This document shows, piece after piece, positions 7,827 through 16,229 of a stretch of DNA of 24,238 bases. The position numbers were made by a program, and so were the translations under genes. This DNA comes from JBDGRJ01 sp042218065 (lineage in GTDB: Bacteria > Patescibacteriota > Patescibacteriia > Magasanikbacterales > UBA922), in NCBI GenBank assembly GCA_042218065.1, contig JBDGRL010000028.1, positions 1 through 24,238 of the forward strand, in the 5' to 3' direction. The notes under the pieces are model-generated. The model was not told the origin of the DNA, searched no databases, and was given only the letters and a program-made list of their open reading frames with translations. Each line of letters opens with the position of its first letter. Positions within the stretch are counted from its first letter, which is position 1.

Positions 7827-8513
7827 ATGCTATCTGTTATAATTCCAGTTTACAATGAAGAGGAAATACTCGAAGTTTCTTTGAATAAACTTTTGGAATA
7901 CTTAAGTGAAAATGAGATAGAAAGCGAGGTAATAGTAGTAGATGATGGATCACAAGATAAAAGCAGACAGATTGCAGAAAATTTTCCAGTAAAGATAAAC
8001 AAAAAAAGACAAAATAAAGGCAAGGGCTATTCTGTTAGAGAGGGGGTTAATATGGCTGAAGGAAAGCGAATATTATTTTTAGATGCTGATCTATCTACCT
8101 CTCTTGAGTGTATAGAAACTTTCTTAGAATTTAGTGAAGAGTTTAATGTAATCGTAGGTTCTAGAGCAAAACAAAAATCTCAAGTCCAGAGAGTTTGGCA
8201 CAAAAGTTTATTAGCTAGGTTAAGTAATACTTTAATTAGAAATTTGCTTCAAATAAATGTAAAAGATACTCAATGTGGTTTTAAAATGTTTACAAAAAAG
8301 ACAGCGAGAAAACTATTTGATAAGCAAAAAATTGATGGTTATGGTTTTGATTTTGAAATATTAATGTTAGCTAAAAAGGAGGGTATACCTATAAAAGAAG
8401 CTCCTGTAGAGTGGAGTAGTAAAAAAGGAAGCGATATAAATATAAAAGATTACTTTAAAACTTTCTTGGAGCTTGTTAAAGTTAAGTTATACGAAGTATT
8501 TAACAGATATTAA
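7827..8513 (+). CDS. GT2 glycosyltransferase, DPM1/ALG5-like
   Basis: This 228-residue GT-A enzyme probably transfers a sugar from a nucleotide donor to a polyprenyl phosphate. It begins MLSVIIPVYNEEEIL, has the nucleotide motif VVDDGS (residues 37-42), NKGKGYSVREGV near 63-74, the metal-binding DAD at 86-88, and the subfamily signature DTQCGFKMF at 147-155 followed by GYGFDFEIL. The last two are diagnostic of dolichyl-phosphate mannose/glucose synthase-like proteins. There is no C-terminal membrane domain, so a partner such as the GtrA-like protein or the GT-C protein would handle the membrane step. It starts 3 nt after the previous stop. Confidence 0.88.
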   Translation: MLSVIIPVYNEEEILEVSLNKLLEYLSENEIESEVIVVDDGSQDKSRQIAENFPVKINKKRQNKGKGYSVREGVNMAEGKRILFLDADLSTSLECIETFLEFSEEFNVIVGSRAKQKSQVQRVWHKSLLARLSNTLIRNLLQINVKDTQCGFKMFTKKTARKLFDKQKIDGYGFDFEILMLAKKEGIPIKEAPVEWSSKKGSDINIKDYFKTFLELVKVKLYEVFNRY

Positions 8514-8514
8514 A

Positions 8515-9651
8515 ATGAAAAAAATACTTATAGTATCACTTGAATTTCCACCAGAGGTGGGTGGTATCGCATCATATGTAGATCAGTTTGCCTCTGCCTT
8601 AGATCCAGAGCAGGTTTGTGTATTAGCTCCGCCTAAAGAGGGTGCTGAAGAACATGACAGCAAAAAAGATTATAATATTTATAGGAAAAAGTTCTTATTT
8701 CCAAAATTCATCTGGCCGAGATGGATGATGTTATTTTTATCGATTCGTTCCGTGGTAAAACAGGAAGATATAGATATTCTCTATCTGCATCATATCATAC
8801 CTATAGGATATGTTGCTTATTTATTTAAAAAGATTTATCAGCTTCCATTTCTCATTTTTTCTCATGGAATAGATATCATAAGTGCTACTAGAACTGACTG
8901 GAAAAAATATTGGGTAAATAAAGTTATCGATGCATCTGAGCAAATAATTACAAATAGTGAATCCTTAAATGAAAGATTACTACAAAGAGTGGAAGAGATA
9001 CCGGAAGAAAAAACTACTGTCCTGTATCCATGCCCCGAGGACAAATTTAAAACTAAACCTGCACAAAAGAAGATAAATGAGCTGGAGAATAGGCTGGGAG
9101 TGGAAGGAAAGCAGGTAATGTTGACTGTTGCAAGGCTGGTAAAAGGGAAAGGTATAGAGCATTTGGTAAAATTGATGCCGGAAATTTTGAAAGAAAGACC
9201 TCATTTAGTGTGGGTTATTGTAGGTGATGGTCCGGAGAGAGAAAATATGGAGGAATTAATTCGGAAGTATAATTTACAAAATGTAGTAAGATTCGTAGGA
9301 GAGAAAGAACATGATGAACTGCCTCCTTATTATTATCTTGCTGATCTTTTCGTAGAGTTGACTCACCCCCACCATGGAGTAGAAGAAGGGTTAGGTCTGG
9401 TTTTTTTAGAAGCAGCTGCAGCTGGCCTACCTGTGGTGGCAGGGGAAAGCGGCGGAGTAGAGGAAGCCGTGGTAGATAAAGAGACCGGTTATGTAGTAGG
9501 TACTTTCCGAGATGAAGAAGTTACCGAAAAGATAACCAAGCTTCTGGATGATAGAGAGTTAGCTCGGGAGATGGGGCAGAAAGCAAAAGAGAGAATTGAA
9601 GAAAAGTTTATTTGGAAGAAGCAATTAAAGAAAATTCAAACTTGGAGGTAA
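8515..9651 (+). CDS. GT4-family glycosyltransferase
   Basis: I start this gene at the ATG at 8515, one base after the stop of the preceding GT2, because MKKILIVSLEFPPEVGGIASY is the normal GT4 N-terminus. An upstream TTG in the same frame would put 14 extra residues inside the previous gene. The 378-residue GT-B enzyme has the N-terminal Gly-Gly loop (EVGG), FSHGIDI mid-domain, VARLVKGKGIEHLVKLMP opening the C-terminal domain, VGDGPERENM, and the donor-binding GLGLVFLEAAAAGLPVVAG with an E-x7-E-like pattern starting in GVEEGLGLVFLEA. It is likely retaining and cytoplasmic, adding a sugar to the lipid-linked glycan. The sugar is unknown. Confidence 0.9.
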   Translation: MKKILIVSLEFPPEVGGIASYVDQFASALDPEQVCVLAPPKEGAEEHDSKKDYNIYRKKFLFPKFIWPRWMMLFLSIRSVVKQEDIDILYLHHIIPIGYVAYLFKKIYQLPFLIFSHGIDIISATRTDWKKYWVNKVIDASEQIITNSESLNERLLQRVEEIPEEKTTVLYPCPEDKFKTKPAQKKINELENRLGVEGKQVMLTVARLVKGKGIEHLVKLMPEILKERPHLVWVIVGDGPERENMEELIRKYNLQNVVRFVGEKEHDELPPYYYLADLFVELTHPHHGVEEGLGLVFLEAAAAGLPVVAGESGGVEEAVVDKETGYVVGTFRDEEVTEKITKLLDDRELAREMGQKAKERIEEKFIWKKQLKKIQTWR

Positions 9652-9668
9652 AGAATTTTTAAATAAGT

Positions 9669-10385
9669 ATGAAAACAATATCAGTAGTTATACCCGTATA
9701 CAACCACCTTCAGAAGTTAAAAGATTCTCTACACACGGTTTTTGGTCAGACCTATAAAAATTTGGAAATAATTGTAGTAGATGACGGCAGCTCAACTCCT
9801 GTGTCAGATTTTTTAAAAACAGAAGAAAAAGAGAAGATAGATAAAATTATCCGACAAGAAAATAAAGGTGCACCATCTGCGCGAAATAAGGGATATAAAG
9901 CAAGTTCCGGTGATTATATAATTTTTTGGGACGGAGATATAATTGCCGAGCCGGAGATGTTAAAAACTTTGAAAAATGAGCTAGAGAAAAACCCGAAGGC
10001 GAGTTACTCATATTGTAACTATAAAATTGGGTGGAAAAAAATGCCGGCTCAAGAATTTGACCCTAAAGCATTAAAAAAGAAAAATTATATCCATACTACT
10101 TCTTTAATTCAAACAAAAGATGCGATTTTATGGGATGAGGATCTGAATCGATTTCAAGACTGGGATTATTGGCTTTCTTTGTTGGAGCAAGATAGAAAGG
10201 GTGTTTGGGTGGATGAGTATTTATTTAAAATACTCTCTAAAAATGGAGGAATGAGTGAATGGATGCCTAGCTTTTTTTATAAACCACCTTTTAGGTATGT
10301 TCCTGGTATAAAGTCAAAAGTTGAGAAGTACGAGCGGGCGAGAGAAAAGGTTGTTGAGAAGCATAATTTTGATATTAATTATTAA
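9669..10385 (+). CDS. GT2-family glycosyltransferase
   Basis: A 238-residue single-domain GT-A enzyme. Motifs seen are SVVIPVYNHLQKLKDSL at the start, VVDDGSS at 36-42, NKGAPSARNKGYKASSGDYI, the metal-binding DGD at 88-90 (in FWDGD), and QDWDYWLSLL at 163-172, equivalent to the catalytic-base E/DxD(W/Y) region. It closes the plus-strand glycan operon, 17 nt after the GT4. The C-terminal 40 residues are basic and may dock on the membrane. It converges on the minus-strand operon; only AT-rich sequence without a strong terminator lies between them (10386-10454). Confidence 0.88.
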   Translation: MKTISVVIPVYNHLQKLKDSLHTVFGQTYKNLEIIVVDDGSSTPVSDFLKTEEKEKIDKIIRQENKGAPSARNKGYKASSGDYIIFWDGDIIAEPEMLKTLKNELEKNPKASYSYCNYKIGWKKMPAQEFDPKALKKKNYIHTTSLIQTKDAILWDEDLNRFQDWDYWLSLLEQDRKGVWVDEYLFKILSKNGGMSEWMPSFFYKPPFRYVPGIKSKVEKYERAREKVVEKHNFDINY

Positions 10386-10454
10386 ATAATAGTTTTTTTA
10401 GTTTATTTTGAGTAATTTTATTTAAATAAACCAAAGAGTTTAAAACTAAGAAAC

Positions 10455-11957
10455 CTAAAAATCTACCTTATCCTCGACTTTATGAAAAATCCTGTAAATC
10501 ATGATAATCAGCTCCTCAAAGATCTCTGGAGTTTTTAATGTAATCACTGTAGTAAGAACTATATAGAGAATTCCGTAAATATGAAATAGAGCAGGGGCGG
10601 TAATATTGATGATACCTAAGGCAACTAATCCAGCCAACAAGCCGACATGTAAATCTTGATATTCGCGGAAGTGGTGTATCTTCTTTATTAAGGCCACCAC
10701 TAAGAAGAATAAAGCGCCTAATAGGATTACAGTACCTAATACACCAAATTCTACAAGCATTTCAAAATATCCCCAGTCAAATTCTGTAGTGGTTTTATTA
10801 TTAAATTTATCTATAGTTACAGTTGAACCTAATCCGTATCCGAGTATGGGTCTTTTTTGAAACTTTTCAAATATTTCTGGCAATAACGCCATTCTAATAG
10901 AAGCACTTCTTTCTGTTTCTGGTTGGACTATACTGCTAACCCTGTGTTCAAAAAAACCCAATCCTAAACTAGAGGCACCGCTAGCTAAAAAATGTAGGAA
11001 AATAAATATCAAGAAAGCTTGAGCAACTGTATAGCTGGATACTTTCAGCCATCTTTTCCAGTCGTGCTTATAAAATAGTATTACCAGACCTCCTATGAGA
11101 GCAAGTAGATAGCTTCTAGAAAAATTTAATACAAACACTATTAAAGCAGAGAATAGCAGTAACCTCCACATATGATGATGCTTTTCATCTTTCATTAGTA
11201 GAGAGGAAATGATTAAAATCAGTGGTGTTATTAACAGATGTGACGGCTCAACAATTCTGTAAAATCCTTGTCCCATGTCAGTAATTTTGCCTAAGTTTAC
11301 ATCTCTAAACCACTTGTAGAAAGGTTCTTGTAGTTCAACCATGCCTGATGAAAAGAGAAAGAAAGTGAACAAAGAAAATACAGCAGAACCTAAGATAAAT
11401 ACAATTATCATTCGGATTAAGTGTTCATTATCTTCTTTTTTCTGGCAGATATAATAAGCCGGAAAAAATAATAACAGATAAGCAAATGGTATAGCATCTC
11501 TTACTGCTCTGATACCGTGTCCGTTAGATATGCCTAATAGAGTATAAAATCCTACTGTTACAAAAACTAGGATTATACCCGCTAATGCTTTGTTACTAAT
11601 CCTTTGTTTGGTGTAAAAATATTCTTCACCTATTTGATGCAAACAGGTCAGAAGAAGAAAGCTTATAAGTAAAATCGAACGGATAGAAATGTCTGCTAAT
11701 GCAAGGAACTGGCCAGACCCTGCTAGCAATATTTCTCCAATTAGTATATACCAAGCATTTCTCGGATCTCTAAAATACATGTAAACAAATAATACTAATA
11801 TCAGTGCAGTTAAAATCCCCTGAATTACAAATTCTTGAAATAAATAAAATGATGCGAATCTAAATATGAAAAATAAAAGGAACAGGATAGCGGTTTCCCA
11901 CTTATGGAATATGGAGTATGTTTTTAATTTGTTAGAAATATTTTCAAAATCAAACAT
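10455..11957 (-). CDS. O-antigen-ligase-like (WaaL/Wzy_C) membrane protein
   Basis: This 500-residue protein has about 12 hydrophobic segments with a longer external loop in the second half. In that loop, residues like ERSASIRMALLPEIFEKFQKRPILGYGLGS are characteristic of the Wzy_C domain (PilO/WaaL/PglL superfamily), followed by DWGYFEMLVEFGVLGTVILL. Such proteins transfer or polymerise undecaprenyl-linked glycans on the outer face of the membrane. CPR cells are not known to have LPS, so the acceptor may be a protein or another surface polymer. It is the last gene of the minus-strand operon, 3 nt after fmt, and lies tail-to-tail with the glycan operon that would supply its substrate. Confidence 0.8.
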   Translation of the reverse strand: MFDFENISNKLKTYSIFHKWETAILFLLFFIFRFASFYLFQEFVIQGILTALILVLFVYMYFRDPRNAWYILIGEILLAGSGQFLALADISIRSILLISFLLLTCLHQIGEEYFYTKQRISNKALAGIILVFVTVGFYTLLGISNGHGIRAVRDAIPFAYLLLFFPAYYICQKKEDNEHLIRMIIVFILGSAVFSLFTFFLFSSGMVELQEPFYKWFRDVNLGKITDMGQGFYRIVEPSHLLITPLILIISSLLMKDEKHHHMWRLLLFSALIVFVLNFSRSYLLALIGGLVILFYKHDWKRWLKVSSYTVAQAFLIFIFLHFLASGASSLGLGFFEHRVSSIVQPETERSASIRMALLPEIFEKFQKRPILGYGLGSTVTIDKFNNKTTTEFDWGYFEMLVEFGVLGTVILLGALFFLVVALIKKIHHFREYQDLHVGLLAGLVALGIINITAPALFHIYGILYIVLTTVITLKTPEIFEELIIMIYRIFHKVEDKVDF

Positions 11958-11960
11958 ATT

Positions 11961-12884
11961 TTAAGATAAAACTTCTTCATGAATTCTATCACCATAGCCG
12001 TTTATGAAATCCACTATATCCATCTTCTGTTTTCCTGACGGCTGAATTTTTTGTACAGATATCGAATTTTTACCGCAACCGATAAACATTTTTTTACCTG
12101 CTATTTTGACTTTACCTGGTTGTATTTGTTGATCTTCTGGTGTAATTTCATGCAACTTAAACCTATCGCCGTTCCATTCTGTCCAGATACCGGGCCAGGG
12201 AGTAAATGCCCTATATTTATTATAAATGTTTTCTGCACTATTTTGCCAATCTATTTTTCCATCTTCACGGTCAAACTTGCTAGTACTTGTTGCATTTTTG
12301 TCGTCCTGCTGCCTTGGTTCTAGCTCTCCTTCAACATATTTTGGAGCAGATTCTAGTAGAGCCTCTGCTCCAAGTTGAGCTAATTTTTCATTCAAATCAG
12401 GATATTTATCAGTGGAGCTAATTTCTTGAGTTTTTTGAAATATTATCGGACCTGTATCTAGACCCTCATCCATTTTCATGATAGTAACCCCGGTTTCATT
12501 TTCACCCTCAAGCAATGCTGTTTGGATAGGTGCAGGTCCACGGTATTTAGGGAGTAGAGAAGTATGTATGTTTAAAATTCCGTGCTCAGGAGCATTCAAT
12601 AGCTGTTTAGGTATAATCTTACCGAATTGCGCAGTTACACCCAAATCAATATCACCAGCCAGCTGCAAGTGGTTGAGGTTTTCTGGTTGTTTGATAGCTA
12701 GCTTTTGTTTTTGGGCTAACTCTTTTACTGGATTTTCTTGCTTGGATTGAGATCTTCCTATTTTTTTGTCGGGTTTTGTGATGACCAGATCTATAAAAAA
12801 TTCTTCTGAATCTATAAGCTTCGATAGTATTATTTTTGCAAAATCATCAGTACCGAAAAAAATTGTTTTAATCTTGTCTGGCAT
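11961..12884 (-). CDS. fmt: Methionyl-tRNA formyltransferase
   Basis: Fmt formylates Met-tRNAi using 10-formyltetrahydrofolate. The 307-residue product matches the family in length. It starts with KIKTIFFGTDDFAKIIL and has the catalytic Asn105-x-His107 in LNIHTSLLPKYRGPAPIQTALL, with Asp143 in the GLDTG motif (MKMDEGLDTGPI). The C-terminal OB-fold tRNA-binding domain begins near residue 205 (YNKYRAFTPWPGIWTEWNG). It lies 10 nt downstream of def, the gene for the opposing deformylase. No Shine-Dalgarno sequence precedes the ATG. Everything needed for activity appears present. Confidence 0.96.
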   Translation of the reverse strand: MPDKIKTIFFGTDDFAKIILSKLIDSEEFFIDLVITKPDKKIGRSQSKQENPVKELAQKQKLAIKQPENLNHLQLAGDIDLGVTAQFGKIIPKQLLNAPEHGILNIHTSLLPKYRGPAPIQTALLEGENETGVTIMKMDEGLDTGPIIFQKTQEISSTDKYPDLNEKLAQLGAEALLESAPKYVEGELEPRQQDDKNATSTSKFDREDGKIDWQNSAENIYNKYRAFTPWPGIWTEWNGDRFKLHEITPEDQQIQPGKVKIAGKKMFIGCGKNSISVQKIQPSGKQKMDIVDFINGYGDRIHEEVLS

Positions 12885-12894
12885 ATTTTTTTAA

Positions 12895-13425
12895 TTATCT
12901 ATTTTTTACTGCCTGTTCTATCGGGTCAACCTCTTCTATATCGGTAGCTTTCTCAATAAATAGTGTACCTTCCAAGTGGTCTACTTCGTGTTGTATTACT
13001 CTTGCTAAATAATCTTCAGCTACGAAGCTTAGTTCATTGCCATTTCTATCTAATGCTTTTACTTCTATTTTTTTCCAGCGTTTAACTGTGCCGAAGGTGT
13101 TTGATATTGATAGACAACCTTCTTTGTCTACTGTTTTCTTTTTATTCAGTTTATTCCAGTAGGGGTTTATTAGAGGTAGATCTCCCGATTCTTCTGTTGG
13201 TAAGTCAATATTTTTATCTTTTAGTGCATGTTTACCGATGATGGTGAACCGTTTGGATTTTCCGACTTGGGGAGCTGCTAGCCCCACTCCGTCAGCGGCA
13301 TGCATAGTTTCGATCATATTGTCTATTCTTGTTTGTACCTCTTCTGATTGCAGCTCTTCTGCATCTACTTCTTTTGTTTTTTGTTGTAAGATATCGTCCG
13401 GATGCTTAATTATGTCTAATTTCAT
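12895..13425 (-). CDS. def: Peptide deformylase
   Basis: Def removes the N-formyl group from nascent proteins. All three family motifs are present in the 176-residue product: motif 1 GVGLAAPQVG (46-55), motif 2 EGCLS (102-106) with metal ligand Cys104, and motif 3 QHEVDHLEG with the HExxH at 146-150. An insert-like stretch rich in charged residues (about 66-82) separates motifs 1 and 2. It sits directly upstream of fmt in the common def-fmt arrangement, 40 nt downstream of priA, and uses an ATG without a Shine-Dalgarno sequence. Confidence 0.96.
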   Translation of the reverse strand: MKLDIIKHPDDILQQKTKEVDAEELQSEEVQTRIDNMIETMHAADGVGLAAPQVGKSKRFTIIGKHALKDKNIDLPTEESGDLPLINPYWNKLNKKKTVDKEGCLSISNTFGTVKRWKKIEVKALDRNGNELSFVAEDYLARVIQHEVDHLEGTLFIEKATDIEEVDPIEQAVKNR

Positions 13426-13465
13426 TTTAGGTTGTTTTATATATAGATAGCAATTTTTAACAAAA

Positions 13466-15406
13466 TTATGGAGATAAGACAGAGATAGGACGAGGATCTA
13501 CTTTCCAATCTTTATCTATAAATTCATTTATCCATTTTAACTCTTTTTCCCAGTTGTCTTTAGGAAGCTTAAGCAATATTGTCTGCCAGTACTTCGAGCG
13601 GTAGAATTTAGGATGCATCTCAGTAGGTCTGGAAATTATTATATTAGTTTTGTAATTTTCTGTCAACTTTTCACTAAGTTTAGAATAAATTTTTTCTACT
13701 TCTTTTTTTGTTTTTTGCTGTTGTTTACTTCCATAAAATAGTCTCACTAAAAATTTATATGGAGGATAATTTAAGTTTTTTCTACTGTTTAGCTCCATTC
13801 TATAAAACCTATCCGGTTCTTTAATTGATTTAAGCACCAGCTGATCAGGGTTCATAGACTGAATGTAAAATTCACTAGACTGTGTGCGGTAGTGGTTTAT
13901 TTCTTGGATTAAGTTCCATACATTTTCAGAAACCATAAACTCAGGAAAACTAAGCTGTGAATCTATATTTGGAAAAACTATAACCTCAGTATTGCTCCAG
14001 TTTATATATTCTAATGCTTTTTCTGTTCCTATGATTATTTTGTTCTCTTCTTTTTCGGGAATAGGGCTTTGTGCAGTTCTTTTATTAATCCTAATAATTT
14101 CTTTATCAGGGGTTATTTCTTTGGTTTTTTCCTCGATCAATTCATCTCCAGCTCCTTGGTGTTCTACGATTTGCTGTTCACACTCTGGACAAGCAGCAAA
14201 TGATTTTTGGGTAATATCACAATAATGACACTTCAACTCATTGTCCTGCTTATGGTACACGAAAGTTAAACCACACTGGGGGCATTCTGCGGTAAATCCG
14301 CACTCATTGCATCTAACTGACCTGGAATAACCTAGCCGGTTTATGAATATGAAAACATCTTCTTCAGCTGATTTAATATTCTTTTTTGCTTTTTCGGAAA
14401 AAATATCATAGTTACCTGCTTTTCTTTCTTGTTTCATATTTATTATTTCAGTAGTTTTGTCAGCTATATTTTGAATCTTGTCTTTTGTGCCATCATTATA
14501 GTCATAGTTTTCCTTATAAATATTAAAATAGCTTCTACAGCTTGGCGAAAAAGAGCTGAGAGTTAAGTTGGCACTATGCATTGTTTTTAGTTTCTTAGCT
14601 ATATCCAGGCTGTGAAATCTTGGATCTTGATCCCAGTGCTTGTGGTTTTCTTTGTGTTCTAGATCGACTATGATTTCATCTAATTGTTGGAAAGGTAAAA
14701 AAACCGCACTTCGGGTTCCTATGACATAGCTTACTTCTTTATTTCTAACTTGCAGCCATCTCTTAAACTGCTCTTTTTGTGAAAGCTTGCTGTGCCAAGT
14801 AATTAGATTTTCATCTTTAAGATCCAGATATTTTTCTATTTCCTCTATATATTGCAACTGGGGCAGCAGTACCAAGCTCGGCTTAGAAGCATTTTCGAAA
14901 ATTTCCTTATGTTCATCCTGGGTTTGGTAGAGCTTGAATTTTGGGGGGTTTTCTTTTGTGGTATTGGTTAGGCTTGTTTTATCTTGCTTATTATTGTCAG
15001 TTTCTGAGTTAGAATCTTGTTCGGGATGAGTAGATTCAAATTGATTTAGATATGGAGTTGATTTTAGTTCTAGCTGCTTCAGTTTTCTTTTTTGTATGGG
15101 TAAGAAACTAATCTTTGTCTGTGTGGCACAGGATATATTGTAAATTTGGCTTACTTCTTGAAACAGATTTAGTCTTTGCTTAGAAAAAAATGGAGTAGAG
15201 TGAACTATACTGCTGATACTTTTTAAATCAAACTCAACATCGGATTTTTGTTTTAAATTAAAAGTGATCCCAAAAATTTCAGACCCTTTAAATGGAATTT
15301 TTACAAGTTGGCCTGCTTTTACTTCTTGTTCAATTTCTTTTGTTTCATAATCAAAGAGATTCAGATCTGAAGGCATTCTCCTGAGTGGAGCAACTTGGGC
15401 TATCAT
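13466..15406 (-). CDS. priA: PriA-like primosomal protein N', ATPase motifs degenerated
   Basis: PriA rebuilds replication forks after collapse. The 646-residue product keeps the overall PriA order: N-terminal DNA-binding domain (VAPLRRMPSDLNLFDY...), helicase-like lobe with GTRSAVFLPFQQLDEIIVD (230-248), NRLGYSR (356-362), eight zinc cysteines as four CxxC pairs (366/369, 375/378, 393/396, 406/409), and the C-terminal NYPPYKFLVRLFY. But the Walker A loop expected near residues 160-180 is absent, DEEH is DLEH (248-251), the 'SATPS' motif reads SSFSPS, and no QVAGRAGR-like motif VI is seen. It is about 80 residues shorter than typical. I infer a structural primosome protein without helicase activity. 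It lies between the MEMO-like gene and def. Confidence 0.88.
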   Translation of the reverse strand: MIAQVAPLRRMPSDLNLFDYETKEIEQEVKAGQLVKIPFKGSEIFGITFNLKQKSDVEFDLKSISSIVHSTPFFSKQRLNLFQEVSQIYNISCATQTKISFLPIQKRKLKQLELKSTPYLNQFESTHPEQDSNSETDNNKQDKTSLTNTTKENPPKFKLYQTQDEHKEIFENASKPSLVLLPQLQYIEEIEKYLDLKDENLITWHSKLSQKEQFKRWLQVRNKEVSYVIGTRSAVFLPFQQLDEIIVDLEHKENHKHWDQDPRFHSLDIAKKLKTMHSANLTLSSFSPSCRSYFNIYKENYDYNDGTKDKIQNIADKTTEIINMKQERKAGNYDIFSEKAKKNIKSAEEDVFIFINRLGYSRSVRCNECGFTAECPQCGLTFVYHKQDNELKCHYCDITQKSFAACPECEQQIVEHQGAGDELIEEKTKEITPDKEIIRINKRTAQSPIPEKEENKIIIGTEKALEYINWSNTEVIVFPNIDSQLSFPEFMVSENVWNLIQEINHYRTQSSEFYIQSMNPDQLVLKSIKEPDRFYRMELNSRKNLNYPPYKFLVRLFYGSKQQQKTKKEVEKIYSKLSEKLTENYKTNIIISRPTEMHPKFYRSKYWQTILLKLPKDNWEKELKWINEFIDKDWKVDPRPISVLSP

Positions 15407-15437
15407 AAATATGTGAAGTTTAAGTGTGAAATGTGGT

Positions 15438-16226
15438 TTATGGGAGCTCTAGGTTAGCTACCAAGTGTCCAATACCGAAAGATTGCTGATAAGAGGTTTC
15501 TTGATAACTAAAATCTTTACCCGATAGAATTCCCAGCAGCACTAAAAGTGGTTTATATAAATACTCATTTGCGTTCTCTATAGTGCTTTCGTCCATTTTT
15601 AGTATGGATTCTCTGTCTTTTTGTTCGAGAAATTTCTTAATTCTGCTGTCGAAAACAGCTCCGTCTTCATGAAAATCAGCTGGCGACTCTTCTGTTAAGC
15701 TGTGAGACAAACTTCCTGAAGCTATGACTGCAACTCGTTTATTCTTCTTCTCAATTACATCTTGTAATTTTTTTCCTAGTTTCAGGTGTGGATTCTTTGA
15801 TAGGTTGCAGGTGCGGATCGGGAGTATTTTTATTTGTTCCATGTTAGTGGTTAAAAAATGTAGAGGTACCGAGATGTCCTTATTTAATTTTTTACGACTC
15901 ATAGGTTCAAATGGAATTTTTTCTATATTCTGTTCAATTTCTGCAGCTAATACGTTATCACAGTTCCAGTTCATGGAGGTAGATACATCTCCAAACTCGG
16001 TAAAATCAGACTCAAAGCTCGGCTCTACATTATAATAAAAACGATCTCTGTCATCTTGGTCTGAAGATGAAACCACTATAATTGTCTCAGGTTTTGATAG
16101 GTAGATTTTTTTCTCTATCTCTTCGAGGGCTGTTCTGGTTTGTTCTAACTTCTCGCTATCTTCTTGGGCTACATTTTTTAATAACAGAGGAGTGTTGGGA
16201 GTTATTGCTGAGAATACAAGAGACAT
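15438..16226 (-). CDS. MEMO/LigB-fold protein (class III extradiol dioxygenase-like), probably inactive
   Basis: The 262-residue product resembles the AmmeMemoRadiSam protein B / LigB superfamily. The N-terminal SAITPNTPLLLKNV corresponds to the family's xPHPPLLIP start, KPETIIVVSS to the second strand, VAVIASGSLSHSL to the central His segment, and SFGIGHLVANLEL to the C-terminal GxGyLVA. Two expected metal-ligand histidines seem lost: the first is Asn11, and the 'SPHG' position reads SSSDQ (53-57). This argues against dioxygenase activity and for a binding or structural role. It is the second gene of the minus operon, 3 nt after the transglycosylase-like gene and 31 nt before priA. No function is assigned. 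Confidence 0.7.
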   Translation of the reverse strand: MSLVFSAITPNTPLLLKNVAQEDSEKLEQTRTALEEIEKKIYLSKPETIIVVSSSDQDDRDRFYYNVEPSFESDFTEFGDVSTSMNWNCDNVLAAEIEQNIEKIPFEPMSRKKLNKDISVPLHFLTTNMEQIKILPIRTCNLSKNPHLKLGKKLQDVIEKKNKRVAVIASGSLSHSLTEESPADFHEDGAVFDSRIKKFLEQKDRESILKMDESTIENANEYLYKPLLVLLGILSGKDFSYQETSYQQSFGIGHLVANLELP

Positions 16227-16229
16227 ATA

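Noticed and set aside
8473..8514. TTG start for the GT4 gene giving 14 extra residues
   Set aside because: These codons lie inside the preceding gene; the ATG at 8515 gives the normal family N-terminus.
10401..10431. AT-only inverted repeat GTTTATTT / AAATAAAC as terminator between convergent operons
   Set aside because: The 8-bp stem has a 15-nt loop, almost no GC, and no T run on the 3' side in either direction.
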